DNA of 64,000 nucleotides from Siphonodentalium dalli (Eukaryota; Mollusca; Scaphopoda; Gadilida; Siphonodentaliidae), in NCBI GenBank assembly GCA_032622095.1, contig CP136069.1:165160394-165224393 (forward strand). Direction: 5' to 3'. The position numbers were made by a program, and so were the translations under genes. Numbering within the stretch: position 1 is the first letter of the stretch; each line of letters begins with the position of its first letter. The notes beneath the pieces are model-generated. The model worked only from the letters and a program-made list of their open reading frames with translations. It was not told the origin of the DNA and did not search any database. Below are positions 1 to 11,401 of this stretch, in pieces.

Positions 1-470
1 GCTGTCGGTTAAACTTGTAAAATCTTGTACAGATAAGTTAAATTTTAAGTGATTACATTTTTGTCCGAAAAATGTAAAGCTTTATATTTAACTATATTTC
101 CCGCAAAGTAGTTAAAGTTTAATTTACCACAACTTTAGAAATAAGCAGTTTGTGATTTTAATTTGAAAAATTACAAGTTGATAGTAAATGATTTAGTATT
201 CTCAACTTTAAGTCACTTTTAAGATGTGGAAATTTAAAACGAAAAGAATATTTGTAAATGAACGAGGTTTAGTCCATTTAATGTAAAGTTTCTAAGATAA
301 TATAAAGGTTGAAGTCATTTACACTAACTTTAAATATATATATCATTTTCATATTTCTTGTATTAGTATTTGAATATTTTAATAATTTCAAAGTCTACAA
401 TGTACATCAATGAACTGATTATCTAAGAATATGGAACGCACACGTGTGAACGCTATGTTCGCTGTACTTC
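1..470. other. AT-rich non-coding sequence
   Basis: AT-rich sequence with no ORF, RNA gene or repeat that I recognise. Confidence 0.6.
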
Positions 471-473
471 ATA

Positions 474-679
474 CAGTAGTGCTCTAATTAATCGACCTCT
501 TAACCACAGCAGAATTATGGGTAACTTTTCAGTCGGAAATATGGCTTGTTGCCATTCATCGGAAAGCTCTCGCCGAGAGCTTTCCGATGAATGGCAACAA
601 GCCATATTTCCGACTAAATCCTGAAAAGTTACCCATAATTCTGCTGTGGTTAAGTGGTCAATTACTTTGGGCATTACTG
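474..679. mobile_element. Family A palindromic MITE, copy 1 (TA target)
   Basis: Nearly perfect palindrome of about 206 bp. The ends are degenerate versions of CAGTAATGCCCTAA and its complement, flanked by TA on both sides (472-473 and 680-681). The arms share the segment GCAGAATTATGGGTAACTTT with all other family A copies. No coding capacity. TA duplication and short ends fit a non-autonomous Tc1/mariner-type element; the 88-codon minus-strand ORF here is only the palindrome read through. Confidence 0.85.
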
Positions 680-793
680 TATGCCTACAGACGTAAAGTG
701 AAAACTCAATGGATGCCATCCAAATTCAGAAAGGCTCTATTATAAATAACCGTCGTGCTCAGTTAGCCGAGGACTCCTAGAACCTGACTATAC

Positions 794-919
794 AACAATT
801 ATTTACATTGACCGTGTAAGCCGTGCATTGTCTTAAAAGTATAAATGTGAGGCTCCCTAAGAGTATACACTGGCACAGGGTCTTTAATGCTGCACCAGCG
901 CATATCCGTCATGAAAGGC
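794..919. mobile_element. Family C element, right half only
   Basis: Degenerate right half of a family C TTAA element. The order matches complete copies: a spacer resembling TTTACCTTGACCTTGTAAGCC, a stem with GAGGCTCCCTA, CACTGGCACAGGG, then TGCTGCACCAGCGC and a terminal CATGAAAGG followed by CTTAA. The left half is missing. Confidence 0.55.
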
Positions 920-1650
920 TTAAAGGGTGCTGGGAGTTGGTCAGCAACTTTTGGAAGTGAAAACCATGATTGGAAAATGCAATGTGGTATGTAAACAGTA
1001 GACCTACCTGGTTCAATCAGATATCCTGAAAGTCACTGTCAGTTAATAATCAGATATATACAGTGGATTGTATAAAGCAAGCAGGTACATGTAGCACTAT
1101 ATCATAGTATGAATTACCAAGTACTAGTACTCCCATGATCCAAATAATAGTAAAGTACCAAGAAATATAGTAGTACATGGGTCAGGGTGGTAAATTTCCT
1201 CAAAATGAATAAAAGTACAAATTGCACAGGGTGGAAAAGAAGAAATTTCATTAGCTATTATTTAGCCTAGGCAAATTTCAGAGCCTGCCGATGTATTGTG
1301 CAAAATTGAAACAAATAGCTGGACAACTGGACAAAATTGTCGTAATGTTGCACTGTGGAATTCTACGAACAGCAAAAATTCTACTAATAACGAGGACTAC
1401 TGAGATAACAAGGATTATCTTGACAATCAGCAATTTTAAACCAGACCCAACCAAAGTTTGTCATGAATGGCATGATAATAGACCAAGTTCTAATTGTAAA
1501 TTGAAGTTATACAAGTATGTGTAGAGCATGCAACTACATGTACGTATTACGTATGTATGTGAATCCTAGACTTTTTAGCGAAAGAAAAATTTCTGGCCTA
1601 GGCAAATTTCTGCTAAATAACAGGGCTGCAGATGGGCTAATTACTATTAT
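920..1650. other. Non-coding stretch, nothing recognised
   Basis: No supported gene. A 77-codon plus-strand ORF at 1291-1524 shows no domain, no splice context and no composition shift, and I take it as chance. Confidence 0.5.
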
Positions 1651-2023
1651 AATAAAGCAGCGACTAAAATTCCTTCTTGTTAATGCCTAGTGGCTGTATT
1701 AAGGAGCGAAGATCCACTCTATCTTTCTTTGTGCGCTTAGGTGCTGTACAGGGAGTTGGATTTAAGGATGTCTACTCTATAATGTGGTATTTCAGCATAT
1801 GTGGGTCATGCCCGGTTTGTGTGAAATGCAGGGCTACGGGATTTAGGCGGCTGTGTTTGATGTCTGCGTAGTGTTCTAATATACGTTCGTGGACATTCCT
1901 TTTGATTTTTCCAACAAAATGTTTAGACCAATAAAGGCTGTGCATAATTATGTTGCAATGTTTGCGAGTGCATTCAGTGAATGTATGTGGTGTGGGTTTC
2001 TTGTTTCTGATTTGTGCGTGCAC
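1650..2023 (-). pseudogene. GIY-YIG endonuclease remnant of a Penelope-like retroelement
   Basis: The minus-strand translation from 2023 runs through a segment with a Y-x-x-x-FVGKIKRNVHERILEH pattern, then a P-VA-HF-x-x-x-GHDP pattern. After an in-frame stop near 1774 it continues to PLGIN near 1680. This order (glycine-lysine strand, arginine/glutamate/histidine helix, HF...GH motif, terminal P-GIN) matches the GIY-YIG endonuclease domain that closes the ORF of Penelope-like elements. No reverse transcriptase domain is visible upstream on this strand, and the stop marks it as dead. Retroelement origin is inferred from the motif series; a host GIY-YIG exon is less likely because the reading frame is broken. 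Confidence 0.55.
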
Positions 2024-2161
2024 GTTTCATTCCCCTATAGATGTTGTCATTGCCAAACTGTGGTTAGGGACATGCTGGGTGTGGTTAGGTTGCTGTCAGC
2101 TTGTCACTTGATGTGACACTGGTGAATGAGAGGCTTGTGGCCATATTACGAGTGATTGAGT

Positions 2162-2221
2162 TTAGTGATGCGGACCGGACCGGACCACCTTGGTACAAAG
2201 CGGTCCGGCCCGCATCACTAA
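2162..2221. repeat. GC-rich imperfect inverted repeat
   Basis: Opens with TTAGTGATGCGGACCGGACC and closes with GGTCCGGCCCGCATCACTAA. The left arm holds three CGGAC-type units, the right arm two. It stands out from the AT-rich surroundings and may be a small foldback element. Confidence 0.6.
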
Positions 2222-3539
2222 TTGAGTTGTAAGGAAAGAAGAGGTGAGGATGGTCCTCCAAGGGAGGCTCTCAATTGTTGCAATATCCTATGAATGGTCT
2301 GGCGCTTTCAACAATGGTGTATCTTTCAATGTCAGCACCAGGATGGAATGTGCATATTGTCACCACTACACCAGTAACATGCAGTATGACCATGGACAGT
2401 TGATTCAATAAATAGCATAATCGACCAATGCCGGCTAAGAATATACCGTACTAGTAGTGTCACCTCATTCATAAATATCCAGTGATGGCACTGTCAGTTA
2501 GACGACGTCGATTATACCATTACAGTCGGAGAAATTGTTGATGCCTTTGCTGTGACAAACCTACAGTTCAAATGTATCTACAAGTTACAACACCCTGTGA
2601 CCCTCTGCCCTAGGTCAGTGGGTGTTTACCGGTATTGTTATTAAATGTTATAACGTTACATTTCATTGTACTACATGTAGTAAAACTCTTTCTCTATAGA
2701 ACGCCCTGTAAATTGGTAATAATAGAACAGTAGGCCCTATGTTAAAAAAATTAACAACTACAATATTCACTAGACACTACGACTACGAGTTCTAACTATA
2801 CTATAGTCTACAGCAACCGAATAAATAACATTTTTGTGAATTGCAACGACAATGGGATACACGGACATGATTGTTCACCATGTTATACTAAAGATTGTAG
2901 GTTCATACCTGAGTCAGTGGCATCTACCGGTCGAAAGTCATTCTTCGCAGACATTTTGACAGTATTTAATATCAGAATAAGCGATATATTCTCCCAAAAA
3001 AGAACACGAAATGATGTCAAGTGGTGAACTGCATTGGTTCCGATTTATTTACTTATCCAACTATTAGTAGTGGGTGAAAAATTGGGCTACGTACGAGCCA
3101 ATTCTACGGAAACCCGTTTCAGACAAATATTACGGCTACGTGACTATTGACAATAAAACACGTACCGGGGTACTGGCGAATCTCATACCTACGTTCCTCT
3201 CGTAATGTCATGACCAGGGATGACATTTGGCTGTAGCCTCGACCATGGCCCATCCACTTCCGCTCACTGTTCCGTTCCTCTCCGCGACGTCACGTTTACG
3301 CAGGAATAGAGATATAGAGTTGGCGTCCGGTCTAATTAGGCTGGGCACACCGTTGGATCTGGAGCCGACACTAAATGGCTGTCCGGTGTGCAAAGTACAT
3401 TGCACACGTTAAAGATCCCAAAACAAAAATCCTGGACAAATTGGAAAAAATTAGGTGGTGGATCTACTCGATCCCAGTGCGCATATGGCCAGCATTGGTC
3501 CCACTCATGCACTGAAACACTACATAACCATACAGGTAG
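2222..3539. other. Non-coding stretch, nothing recognised
   Basis: Short ORFs on both strands overlap each other (for example 3208-3405 minus and 3227-3412 plus) and show no domain or splice logic. The stretch 3200-3420 is somewhat richer in CpG than its neighbours, without a feature I can name. Confidence 0.45.
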
Positions 3540-3661
3540 CCAGCTAACTGGGACCTTGGCTAACTGGGATCTTGGCTAACTGGGACCTCAAATCTGGCTT
3601 ACTGGGACCTTGGCTAACTGTGACATTTTGGCTAACTGGGACCTTGGCTAACTGGGACCTT
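3540..3661. repeat. Tandem array at one end of a Mutator-like element (copy 1)
   Basis: Six or more imperfect units of GGCTAACTGGGACCTT, opening with CCAGCTAACTGGGACC. The same opening sequence starts and, inverted, ends the better preserved element at 11402-12955. No inverted array is seen on the far side of copy 1, so this copy has lost that end. Confidence 0.75.
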
Positions 3662-3741
3662 CAGATGTACGTATTATTAATCATTTCATTAAAATAAATT
3701 TGTATTAAGTCATGAAAGTTAAAAACAAATGAAATGTTAAC

Positions 3742-3962
3742 ATATTATCGGAATAATCCATAGTCCAAAGAAGGGACAGTAATATTAACAACCGCGTATC
3801 ATTTGTAATGCTCTATTTTTATCAAGCTTTCGGCCCTATCTGGATCTTCCTCAGGGCAATATCAAATGTTAAAACACAATCACATGTTGTACATACGATT
3901 GGCATACTTTCACAAAATGAGTCAGTTGATCAACCAACTTCCGTTAAACCGCGCCGTGACAT
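3742..3962. repeat. About 220-bp insertion inside Mutator-like copy 1
   Basis: Flanking sequence on both sides (TGAAATGTTAACAT and ACATTTTAAAACAATAACAT) is contiguous in the copy at 11520-11580, so this block is an insertion here or a deletion there. It contains a stretch near 3825-3880 that in reverse reads TGAGGAAGATCCAGATAGGG then GCCGAAAGCTTGATAAA. This resembles the segment often found after the endonuclease in Penelope-like elements; that resemblance is from memory and weak. Confidence 0.45.
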
Positions 3963-3989
3963 TTTAAAACAATAACATTAAACAAAACA

Positions 3990-4790
3990 ACGCAATATAA
4001 ACACTATACAAGTTTGATCCGCGGGTATTGCAGTTCTGTGTAGCACAATATAGCACTGTATTTGTATGTATATGTGCCGTCTTCACTCTGCTTCATGCAT
4101 GTCTGGCTCTGGAACTGGTGAAAACAACTGGGCACATTCTCTGAGAAGCTGACTGGTTGAGACCTCTTTGGCGTCGTATTGGTCCCATAGATTGAAGATC
4201 TTGCCCTGTGCATCACATTTGTATGTTTCCTCTGTCGGCGTGACAGCTTCCCTTCACTCACAATAGTGTTTGATGTTGGTATCTCCCTCGCTTCTTGGTA
4301 CAACAATGTCAGGAGGAGATACAATGGCAAGTTTCCCCTCGTGGATCGCTGGTTCAGTCGGTTATGCCATCCTTCAACGTCGTTGTTAGTTCTGATGCTT
4401 CGTCCGAAGGTGGACCAATCCTCAACTGACCATACAGGGCTCTTTATCCATGTATTCTCTACGTATGCCATGTAGTTGTTTACGTGTGGTACATGGCTGT
4501 CTACCTTTGCCTTTAGTTTGTCGAATGCAGCTGGTATGTCGGTGGCAGACAGGAATGGAATGGCATCACTCGTCTGAGGTGTTTGTGGACTCTGTATATT
4601 TTGTTATTGGCAATATGTAGCTTCTCAACCTGCAAATGTCGCCAGAGAGCTTGACCAAGGTGGAAGGAACAGCCGTGGATGGTTGGGTCGTTGAAAACTG
4701 TTCTAATGCCTTGCCTCAAAGTCGATCACGAACGTTGTAACTCTCGTTGACTGAAGGTGTGTCAAGACTGCTTCGAAAACCTGAAAATTA
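3990..4790 (-). pseudogene. Mutator-like (MULE) transposase fragment, copy 1
   Basis: Minus-strand pieces in different frames. One (4713-4780) reads VLTHLQSTRVTTFVIDFEA. The next (4513-4719) has NDPTIHGCSFHLGQALWRHL. The third (4004-4471) has RSIRTNNDVEGWHNRLNQ. The acidic DFE motif, the GCSFHLGQ-x-x-W block and the C-terminal NNDVEGWH block are in the order found in MULE-type DDE transposases. Frame changes near 4720 and 4500, and the missing N-terminus, make it a pseudogene. It lies beside the GGCTAACTGGGACC array and shares high identity with the fragment at 11680-12300. Confidence 0.75.
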
Positions 4791-5364
4791 CATTAAGTAA
4801 TTTTGCTTTATCATCATATATTCTTTTTTTTTAATTTATTTATTATTTATTCATTACTTTGAATTTCATCATATATAAATATAAATGATAATATTTTTTT
4901 TTTCATTTATTCGATTTTTATTTATTTTATTTATCGACCGTTTGACCCAATTTTCAAACATCAACAAGACAACGGGAAGCGCATGCACGGTGAGAACTGA
5001 TCTAGTTCGCTTAATGACCTGCCATGGCATGGGGCATGTGGCTTGCAAGAACGCATTTACGTCAGTAAGTTTACATGCCGGCTGTTTTATTTACATTTGA
5101 GCACCATGCTACATGTATATATTTTTTCGGGATACCCGTTAATTGACAATTTGAGGAGACGTGTGAACCTTTAACAGTTACTAAATAACCGGCATTTAAA
5201 TGGATAGTCTTGTCGTGAAGTGGGAATCACGTAAGCATTTTGAGTATTTGGTATTTCGGTATATATGTTAATTGTAGAGAAGAGGGCAAATCACATGTGC
5301 AACTCCAGATGAACATCAATTAGTGACTGTCGGAGTTGCTTAACTATAGAGGACCACGTGCATA
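4791..5364. other. AT-rich non-coding stretch
   Basis: T-rich tract around 4820-4940, then unremarkable sequence. No supported gene. Confidence 0.5.
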
Positions 5365-6216
5365 CGGACTTTTAGCCAATCGACTAGAATTTCTCCGACT
5401 TTGCAGGGCTCAAATCGGCTCTATATAAACACCTAAAAAAACGAAAGTCCATCCCCTAATATATTCGGTAATATTTTATGAGATATTGGATGGATTTTGA
5501 TTAAAGTTTCCACATATGATTTGTGGTACCAAAGACATCAATTATGCAAATTACTGTGCTGTGAGGTGAGATATGGCTGAGTGAACATAAATTGAATGGA
5601 AGAGTGGCACTTTTCAAAAGTTGCAAAAACACAGGTAGAGTGATCAGACATTCAGCTGTGCCTTGGTCCCCACTTCTCGCACAGGCTTAGAACATCCTTA
5701 TTTGTTGGTACTTCAATGACCTACAGGGTGGGAAACATGGTTTACTGACAAATTGCTGAAAAGAGACTGATTTCAATAACTCTGTGTTGCTAACAGCATG
5801 AAACTTCAAGGTGTCACTCCAAAAGAATGTGGTTAGACTGAATGGCCTGGGCATGCAGCAGGAACATTATGTCCCGAATATGACACGCATGTTATCGTGG
5901 ACTCACAGTGTCACTTTTAGACCACATTTACAGCCAGTAACATATGTGCGAACAATGGAACGATGGAGTGACTGTCTACTCTACGTCAGTGTTTTGCAAC
6001 TTTTGAAAAGCACCCCTCGTCCATTCAATTCATGCTCAGTCGGCCATAACATAACTTACAGGACGATGTCTCACACAGGTTGTTTGTCAGATCTCATTAA
6101 ACATTTGCGTAAAGTTTTGTCAAAATCCATCCAATATCTCATAAAATATTACGGAATATAATAGGGGGGGGGGGCTTTTTTTTAGGTGTTTATATAGTCG
6201 ATTGGCTAAAGTCTAA
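5365..6216. mobile_element. Long foldback element (about 850 bp)
   Basis: The two ends are inverted copies: left TTTTAGCCAATCGACTA and CTATATAAACACCTAAAAAA, right the complement at 6174-6216. Further in, TATTTTATGAGATATTGGAT (5471-) pairs with its complement near 6130, and CTTTTCAAAAGTTGCAAAAA (5612-) pairs with its complement near 6000. Arms extend about 350 bp with mismatches. The left arm carries about 36 extra bases between 5387 and 5422. The plus ORF at 5811-6161 lies in one arm and is not a gene. Confidence 0.75.
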
Positions 6217-6265
6217 ATCACAACGATGTTCGAGTAGCAAGTCGCAAGTTTCATCCATACGAAAA

Positions 6266-6781
6266 CTAGAGGTGGGCTGTCCCAGTGGGACTAATATAAG
6301 GATACCACACGGTAGTCCAGAAAAACTGCAAAAAAAATTGCCCAATCGTCCGTCTTCTGTGCCACCAAGCTTTTAAAATAATTACCGGAAAATGTATCTG
6401 TATTGTATCCTTCAGGATCCGCATGGGTGGGATTATTAGGACGTTTTGTTGATTCCAGTTGGATCTCCGTCCAGTATCGTTTGAATCGATTGCAAACTGT
6501 CTTCCTCCAGAGTATTCCAGTCCTTGAGTGTTTTGGGAAAGAATGAGTTCTTGAATTATGGAGTGCTCGTTTCGGTTAGTTGATATATAACCCTCGAACT
6601 TAATTTTCCGACCCACTTTGTGTTTCGTTCTCAACAGGTCGTTGGTGTCGATAGCCGGCGTGACCAGTCCGTCCACTACCTTGCCAAACAACTGGAGTCG
6701 GTGGTCATACCTTCGACCTTCTAGTGTTTGTGGGTGTATAGATGTCACATTATTATACATTGATGTATTTTGAGAGAACAA
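6266..6781 (-). CDS. Unrecognised 171-codon ORF, possible exon
   Basis: The longest open frame of the window, in AT-rich sequence where stops are frequent. I recognise no family. The part read from about 6722 to 6388 is polar and well mixed (for example HRLQLFGKVVDGLVTPAIDT), unlike the low-complexity ORFs nearby. On the minus strand a possible acceptor (ACACTAG, near 6723) and a possible donor (CCG followed by GTAATT, near 6388) would bound a smaller exon, but the pyrimidine tract is poor. The tail after 6388 looks like read-through. It could be an exon of a host gene continuing to the left, or a decayed mobile-element ORF. Low confidence that it is translated. Confidence 0.25.
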   Translation of the reverse strand: MFSQNTSMYNNVTSIHPQTLEGRRYDHRLQLFGKVVDGLVTPAIDTNDLLRTKHKVGRKIKFEGYISTNRNEHSIIQELILSQNTQGLEYSGGRQFAIDSNDTGRRSNWNQQNVLIIPPMRILKDTIQIHFPVIILKAWWHRRRTIGQFFLQFFWTTVWYPYISPTGTAHL

Positions 6782-8934
6782 ATTATGTATTATGTAATAT
6801 TGATCAGATATAGGACTTGTTTTGAAGGTATTTTACTGTTCGCATACATATTCTTTAGTCCCATAAATAGCACGATGAAGCAAATTTCACGGGTTCGCTC
6901 ACTCAAATCCACACAACAAGAAGAAAAGTATTGTGTACAAATGTGAATTTCGAAGCGATATAATTATTTGCAGAACAAATTGCTTATGTCTAACCCAAGC
7001 ATCCCATCGTAACTTTAAACAACACTGTTGATCAAAATATACGCGATTTAGCCTGTCATAATGCCTTCAAAGTAACGTCCCGATTCTGTTTTCTGAGTGC
7101 TCCGATTCATGACACGCACATTGTCAGCGTTCCGATTCCTGACTATATTATTTCTTCATTTGACAAAATAAAAGAAAGTATTCTCAAAACAAGAAAGGAA
7201 GACAAATACATTAGCAAGTTTGTGTACAGAGTATATATATGGGCTTATGTTGCCTGTCTGGTACACGAAAACAACCTCGTCTGTGGTTAGGTTGAATACC
7301 AGGCCGACAACGTGAGGCCATAATATATAATCTGTCCAGAAATTTACATTCAAATAAACTTTCATGAAAATAATTTTATGTCAGTAGTTCTATTCTGAAG
7401 AACAAAGCACCCCCACCCCACACACACACATCTCTGTACCCCACAGTACTGAATCTACAAACTATCTACAAGAGCCACCATTATAGGTACCATGCAGACA
7501 CATGCTCAGAATATAATGTTAACAAATTTTCCCCAGGGGGACCACTGATTCCACCGTATATTCGATAGTTTTTCAATCATCCATGCACCCATATTATGTC
7601 CTAGTATATATACTGGTCTCTACACGTCGTTCGATGTTCCCTGTGATTGCAAACCTATGTATATCGTACTGTGTCTGGGTACAATATAGGTTTTGATCTG
7701 GATTATAAAATAATATACCAATAATAATATACAATTTACCACCGCCACAAACATAGGACTACATCTCTATATAAACATCACTATATATGGTCCATATGAC
7801 CACAAGATTTAGCATCTGAGCATTGAGTTTGGCCCAAAGAGAGAGCATTGAGTTTGGCCCAAAGAGAGATAACTGTATATCTGCGCCTTTGTGAAGTTGA
7901 TTTACATGTGTATATTATATATGCACTGAATGCAAGTTGTTCAGTGGGTTCTGCCAGTGATGGAACTATTCAACACAAATATGAACTGAATTGGATGGAT
8001 CAAGCAATTCGGTATGATAGGCCAGAGCATATAGGGACATCTAGAGAGTTGTTTGTTAACATTATACTTTACCCCCCCCCCCCGACAATTTCCTCTAAAT
8101 AACTAACTCGCATTGCATGTGAGGCATGTGATAAGGCGAGTGATCTTTTGACAGATAATACAATGCTTAAAGGCACGTGAGGCCTTAGTTGTCGAAAATA
8201 TTCATATTTGTTCCAATCACCGTAAACAGAAAAACATTAAAATGCATACAGTTTCGTTCATATATACCATGACTATCGCGTAAACAGCATATTATCATAA
8301 AGACCTACTATATTTTACCTAAGCAAGAGCCTGGTTGTGTTACAGAAGACAGCACAATGCTACTGGCTAATCACACAAAAATGGCATAAACGCTCTTTAT
8401 TAGTGCCATATCAGGAATTCACCTACAAAGAACGCTCTTTATGTTTACCATCATAATATAAACAAACACCAGAAAAGTAACTTTCTATGCTTTTGTTTAC
8501 ATAACAATGGTAAAAAATATGACAATAACATACTGTTTATGCGATATTTCTTGTTTGTATACGGACAAAGTCTGTCTACATTTTGATGTTCTTTCTGTTT
8601 GTGGCGGTTTTTGACGGGTGGAAATATTTTTACAGGATACCCACCGCCAAGGCCAACCGTACCTTTAATATTCGTGTAACATATTGAATTTATCACGTCG
8701 AAATATTGTTAAGCCCCTTTAATCATTCAGTTATCCATCAATTAACATAACACCCTAATTACCACTAAAACTAAACTCTAATCGGCTTAACAATCTGGCC
8801 GGGGCTACCTGTCGTCGAATCTCCGGGGCCATCGGACTTCGTCGCCCCGTTCCCTTCTCTCAACAGGGAAATAACACGCGACTGATAAAATGGAATTGTT
8901 GGTGGGATGGTCGCCCATAATTTAACATTATACG
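6782..8934. other. Non-coding stretch; small direct duplication and a C-run
   Basis: No supported gene. A 25-bp direct duplication (GCATTGAGTTTGGCCCAAAG) lies at about 7819-7868, and a C-run at 8072-8083. All ORFs are short and featureless. Confidence 0.5.
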
Positions 8935-8942
8935 TGACGTCA
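8935..8942. promoter_or_regulatory. CRE-like palindrome TGACGTCA
   Basis: Exact consensus octamer of the CREB/ATF site, about 0.95 kb upstream of the start codon of the stomatin-family gene. Function is inferred only. Confidence 0.25.
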
Positions 8943-9183
8943 TTTTGATTATAGCAACTGCAATAAAATCGTCACATGATCATATGACTTCAGGGTCAAA
9001 TGATTTTGATATTTATAAATATCTTTAAGTAAATAAAAGCTTTTCTTTTGGTACTACCCGAACCCATTCGTATCAAACATGTTACACATTAACGACCTCG
9101 TGGTGGCAATCCTGTGACAATCGTCATGCAGTATTATATTTCCAATTGTTCAAATTGACGTTTAGATTGTAGGTGCGGTATCA

Positions 9184-9191
9184 TGACGTCA
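9184..9191. promoter_or_regulatory. CRE-like palindrome TGACGTCA
   Basis: Second exact octamer, 0.7 kb upstream of the start codon. The only other copy I noticed in the window is at 48365-48372. Confidence 0.25.
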
Positions 9192-9885
9192 TTCGGAGGC
9201 ACCTGTTGGTGTGCACGAATTTCCAATTCTAGCTGCTCCGGGCAGCTGTAACGCAATGGTTACATGTAGTCTAGTTATGTCACACAGGTCCGGTAACTTG
9301 TGTTTTTTATGTATGTTTCCTGTGACGTAAAGGCTTCTTCGTCTTTATGTGATGTGTACATGTACGTGTATAAACAATATTGTACTCATGTGTTTAACAT
9401 TGATTTAGATTCAGTATGTTGGGGAGCCAGAATGGTGGGGCACCGCACGAACCCACCAATCTCGCACACCTACTATTACCCCCCCCCCCCCACACACACC
9501 CCACCACCCTCGATTCGACCTCACGGAGAATGAGGAGCAAGGTTTACTAAATGCCATCTGAATGAATACGACAGAATCATGTGCGCCCATTTCCACATCC
9601 AGAGTTCGAAATTCATTTCTTTGTTGCTGCACAGAACACTCCCCCAGTAAACCAATCGAACAGACCGGACTGACTGTTTATGGACGTCGTCGGATAATGT
9701 TTAGTTCATTCATATATTGTGTGTATATGTTGTAGTCATGGTGTAAAAGGTCTATATTATTGGAAGATCAGTTCGTAATTATTCGTCACTTCCGATATAG
9801 GGCATAGGGTACCCTATATATTTACTACAAAGGCTTAAAGCAGTAAGTGTGGTAGATAACTGTTAATCCAGATAAAATTTAGTGC

Positions 9886-9994
9886 ATGGACAATCGAATT
9901 TCACCCACTGAGGAAAGGGATTACGAAATGGCCAGCACAAGTCAAAACGATAAATCTCACCGGCGAACCAGCGATGACAGGATACAGTTTGGAG
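9886..9994 (+). CDS. STOM: Stomatin-family protein, exon 1 (N-terminus)
   Basis: Encodes residues 1-36, beginning MDNRISPTEERDYEM and ending RIQFG, then one base of codon 37. An in-frame TAG lies two codons before the ATG (9880-9882), so this ATG is the first possible start in the exon. The exon ends GGAG followed by GTATGG, a phase-1 donor. The next exon (32874) begins with the two bases needed and restores a glycine, which is why I join them. The peptide is hydrophilic and fits the variable cytosolic N-terminus of stomatins, which is not conserved enough to prove membership alone; the phase match and the position upstream of the membrane hairpin exon support it. A TATATA run near 9815 could be a core promoter, but the transcription start is unknown. 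Confidence 0.6.
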
Positions 9995-10114
9995 GTATGG
10001 TCTCCTCAGTACCATCATGTTTCATTGTTTGTTGCTTTTAAATTTTGTATGTCATTGTCAACAGACCAGTGACACTGACAGGGAGTGTCGGTGAGCGAGA
10101 CTGAGTGACAGTGT

Positions 10115-10585
10115 CAGTGATGCTAATGGGGTCGTTGTCGTAACGTTTTATACATAAATGCACACTGTACATAAATGCACACCAGTCTCAGTCGGCGCGA
10201 GATTGAAACGTTACCGTAAATAATTGCCGTCTGCTTCAATTCATAACTATTTTTCTTCCGAAGTTCTGATAAAGGCATTCTTTTATCACAATTATTATTA
10301 TCGAAACTGCAATAAGATTGGTCATCGGTCGCATATTTTTCTTAGTATTAAACAGGGACGGAAAGAACTGCATGGTTGTTTGGTCGATGAACGGAAGAAA
10401 ATAAACTTACACAAAATATCAAAACGTGTGCATTTAATAATTATGTAGAAAACACTACGACAATGACCCCTGTCACATGACACTACGCGAGACTGGTGTG
10501 CATTTATGTATACGGTACATAAATGCACACGGTGTGCATCTGTGTATAAAACATTACGACAACGATCCCATTAGCGTCAGTGATG
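10115..10585. mobile_element. Foldback element with ACATAAATGCACAC termini, copy 1
   Basis: Left end GCTAATGGGGTCGTTGTCGT then TTTTATACATAAATGCACAC and ACCAGTCTC. The right end (10488-10585) is the inverted counterpart, GAGACTGGTGTGCATTTATG onward to ACGACAACGATCCCATTAGC. Internal ORFs are short. Looks like a non-autonomous DNA element of about 470 bp. Confidence 0.6.
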
Positions 10586-10604
10586 CTGTACGTGATAACA
10601 TACT

Positions 10605-11125
10605 TAAAATACACTGTGTGTATTTATGGGTAAAAAAATCCACACCAGTCTCGGCCACCATCATCGCGAAATTACAATGTTATGGAAATAATTGTCATCT
10701 AGTATACATCAATTTGAATGTATTTTCTTGCGATACCAACATGAATTTATTTTGTCACAAGGATGAACCCTAGTCCGTAAACCTGACGTTTATAATCAGA
10801 GCAAAGCTCTATTCGAGAGCGTTTAGCTCTGTTTGAATAGTTGGGTCCACCAACTAGGATGAACCCCTGCTAAAGTTGGTCATTGGTCACATATCTTATA
10901 CTTTATTGTATTAAACAAGTGCTGAAATAACTATATATAGTTGTTCGATTGTTGAGCAGATGAAACTGAACTTATAAAAATTATCAGGCAATGACACCTG
11001 TCATTTGACATTATGCTAGACTGGTGTGCGTTTATGTATACAGAAATACACACAGTCTGCATTTATGTACAAAATGTTACAACGATCAACTGACCAATTC
11101 CTATATGCGTCAGTGACATTCATCG
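10605..11125. mobile_element. Foldback element, diverged copy 2
   Basis: Begins near TGTGTGTATTTATGGGTAAA with CACACCAGTCTC, and ends CTAGACTGGTGTGCGTTTAT followed by GTTACAACGATC and GCGTCAGTGAC. Internal blocks such as GGTCATTGGTCACATAT and TTAAACAAGTGCTGAAATAA (diverged) parallel copy 1, so the two lie in direct tandem. Confidence 0.5.
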
Positions 11126-11401
11126 CCACTGATTGTGGTGAAAGCTGTAGTTTTTGTAGATTTTGCGGAGTTATATACATGTATTGTGGAAACATCAACA
11201 TGCAAGATGGCTGTCTGCCTTTTTGCATGCTCTATGTTTAGTTGTTGATATTCTTGTTCTTGCAGTCCTACCGGTATTTGGTGACTAGTGAAAAAATTAT
11301 ACATTGCACTTGTAATAATAGAAATATGCAATGAAGTGATCATTAAATGAATGCAACATGCCGTCATTGTTAATATCGTATACCGGTATGTATCACGGTA
11401 T

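Noticed and set aside
453-719. 88-codon minus-strand ORF
   Set aside because: It is the family A palindrome read through from end to end.
3208-3412. Overlapping ORFs on both strands in a CpG-richer stretch
   Set aside because: No homology recognised and each is the antisense of the other; coding evidence is lacking.
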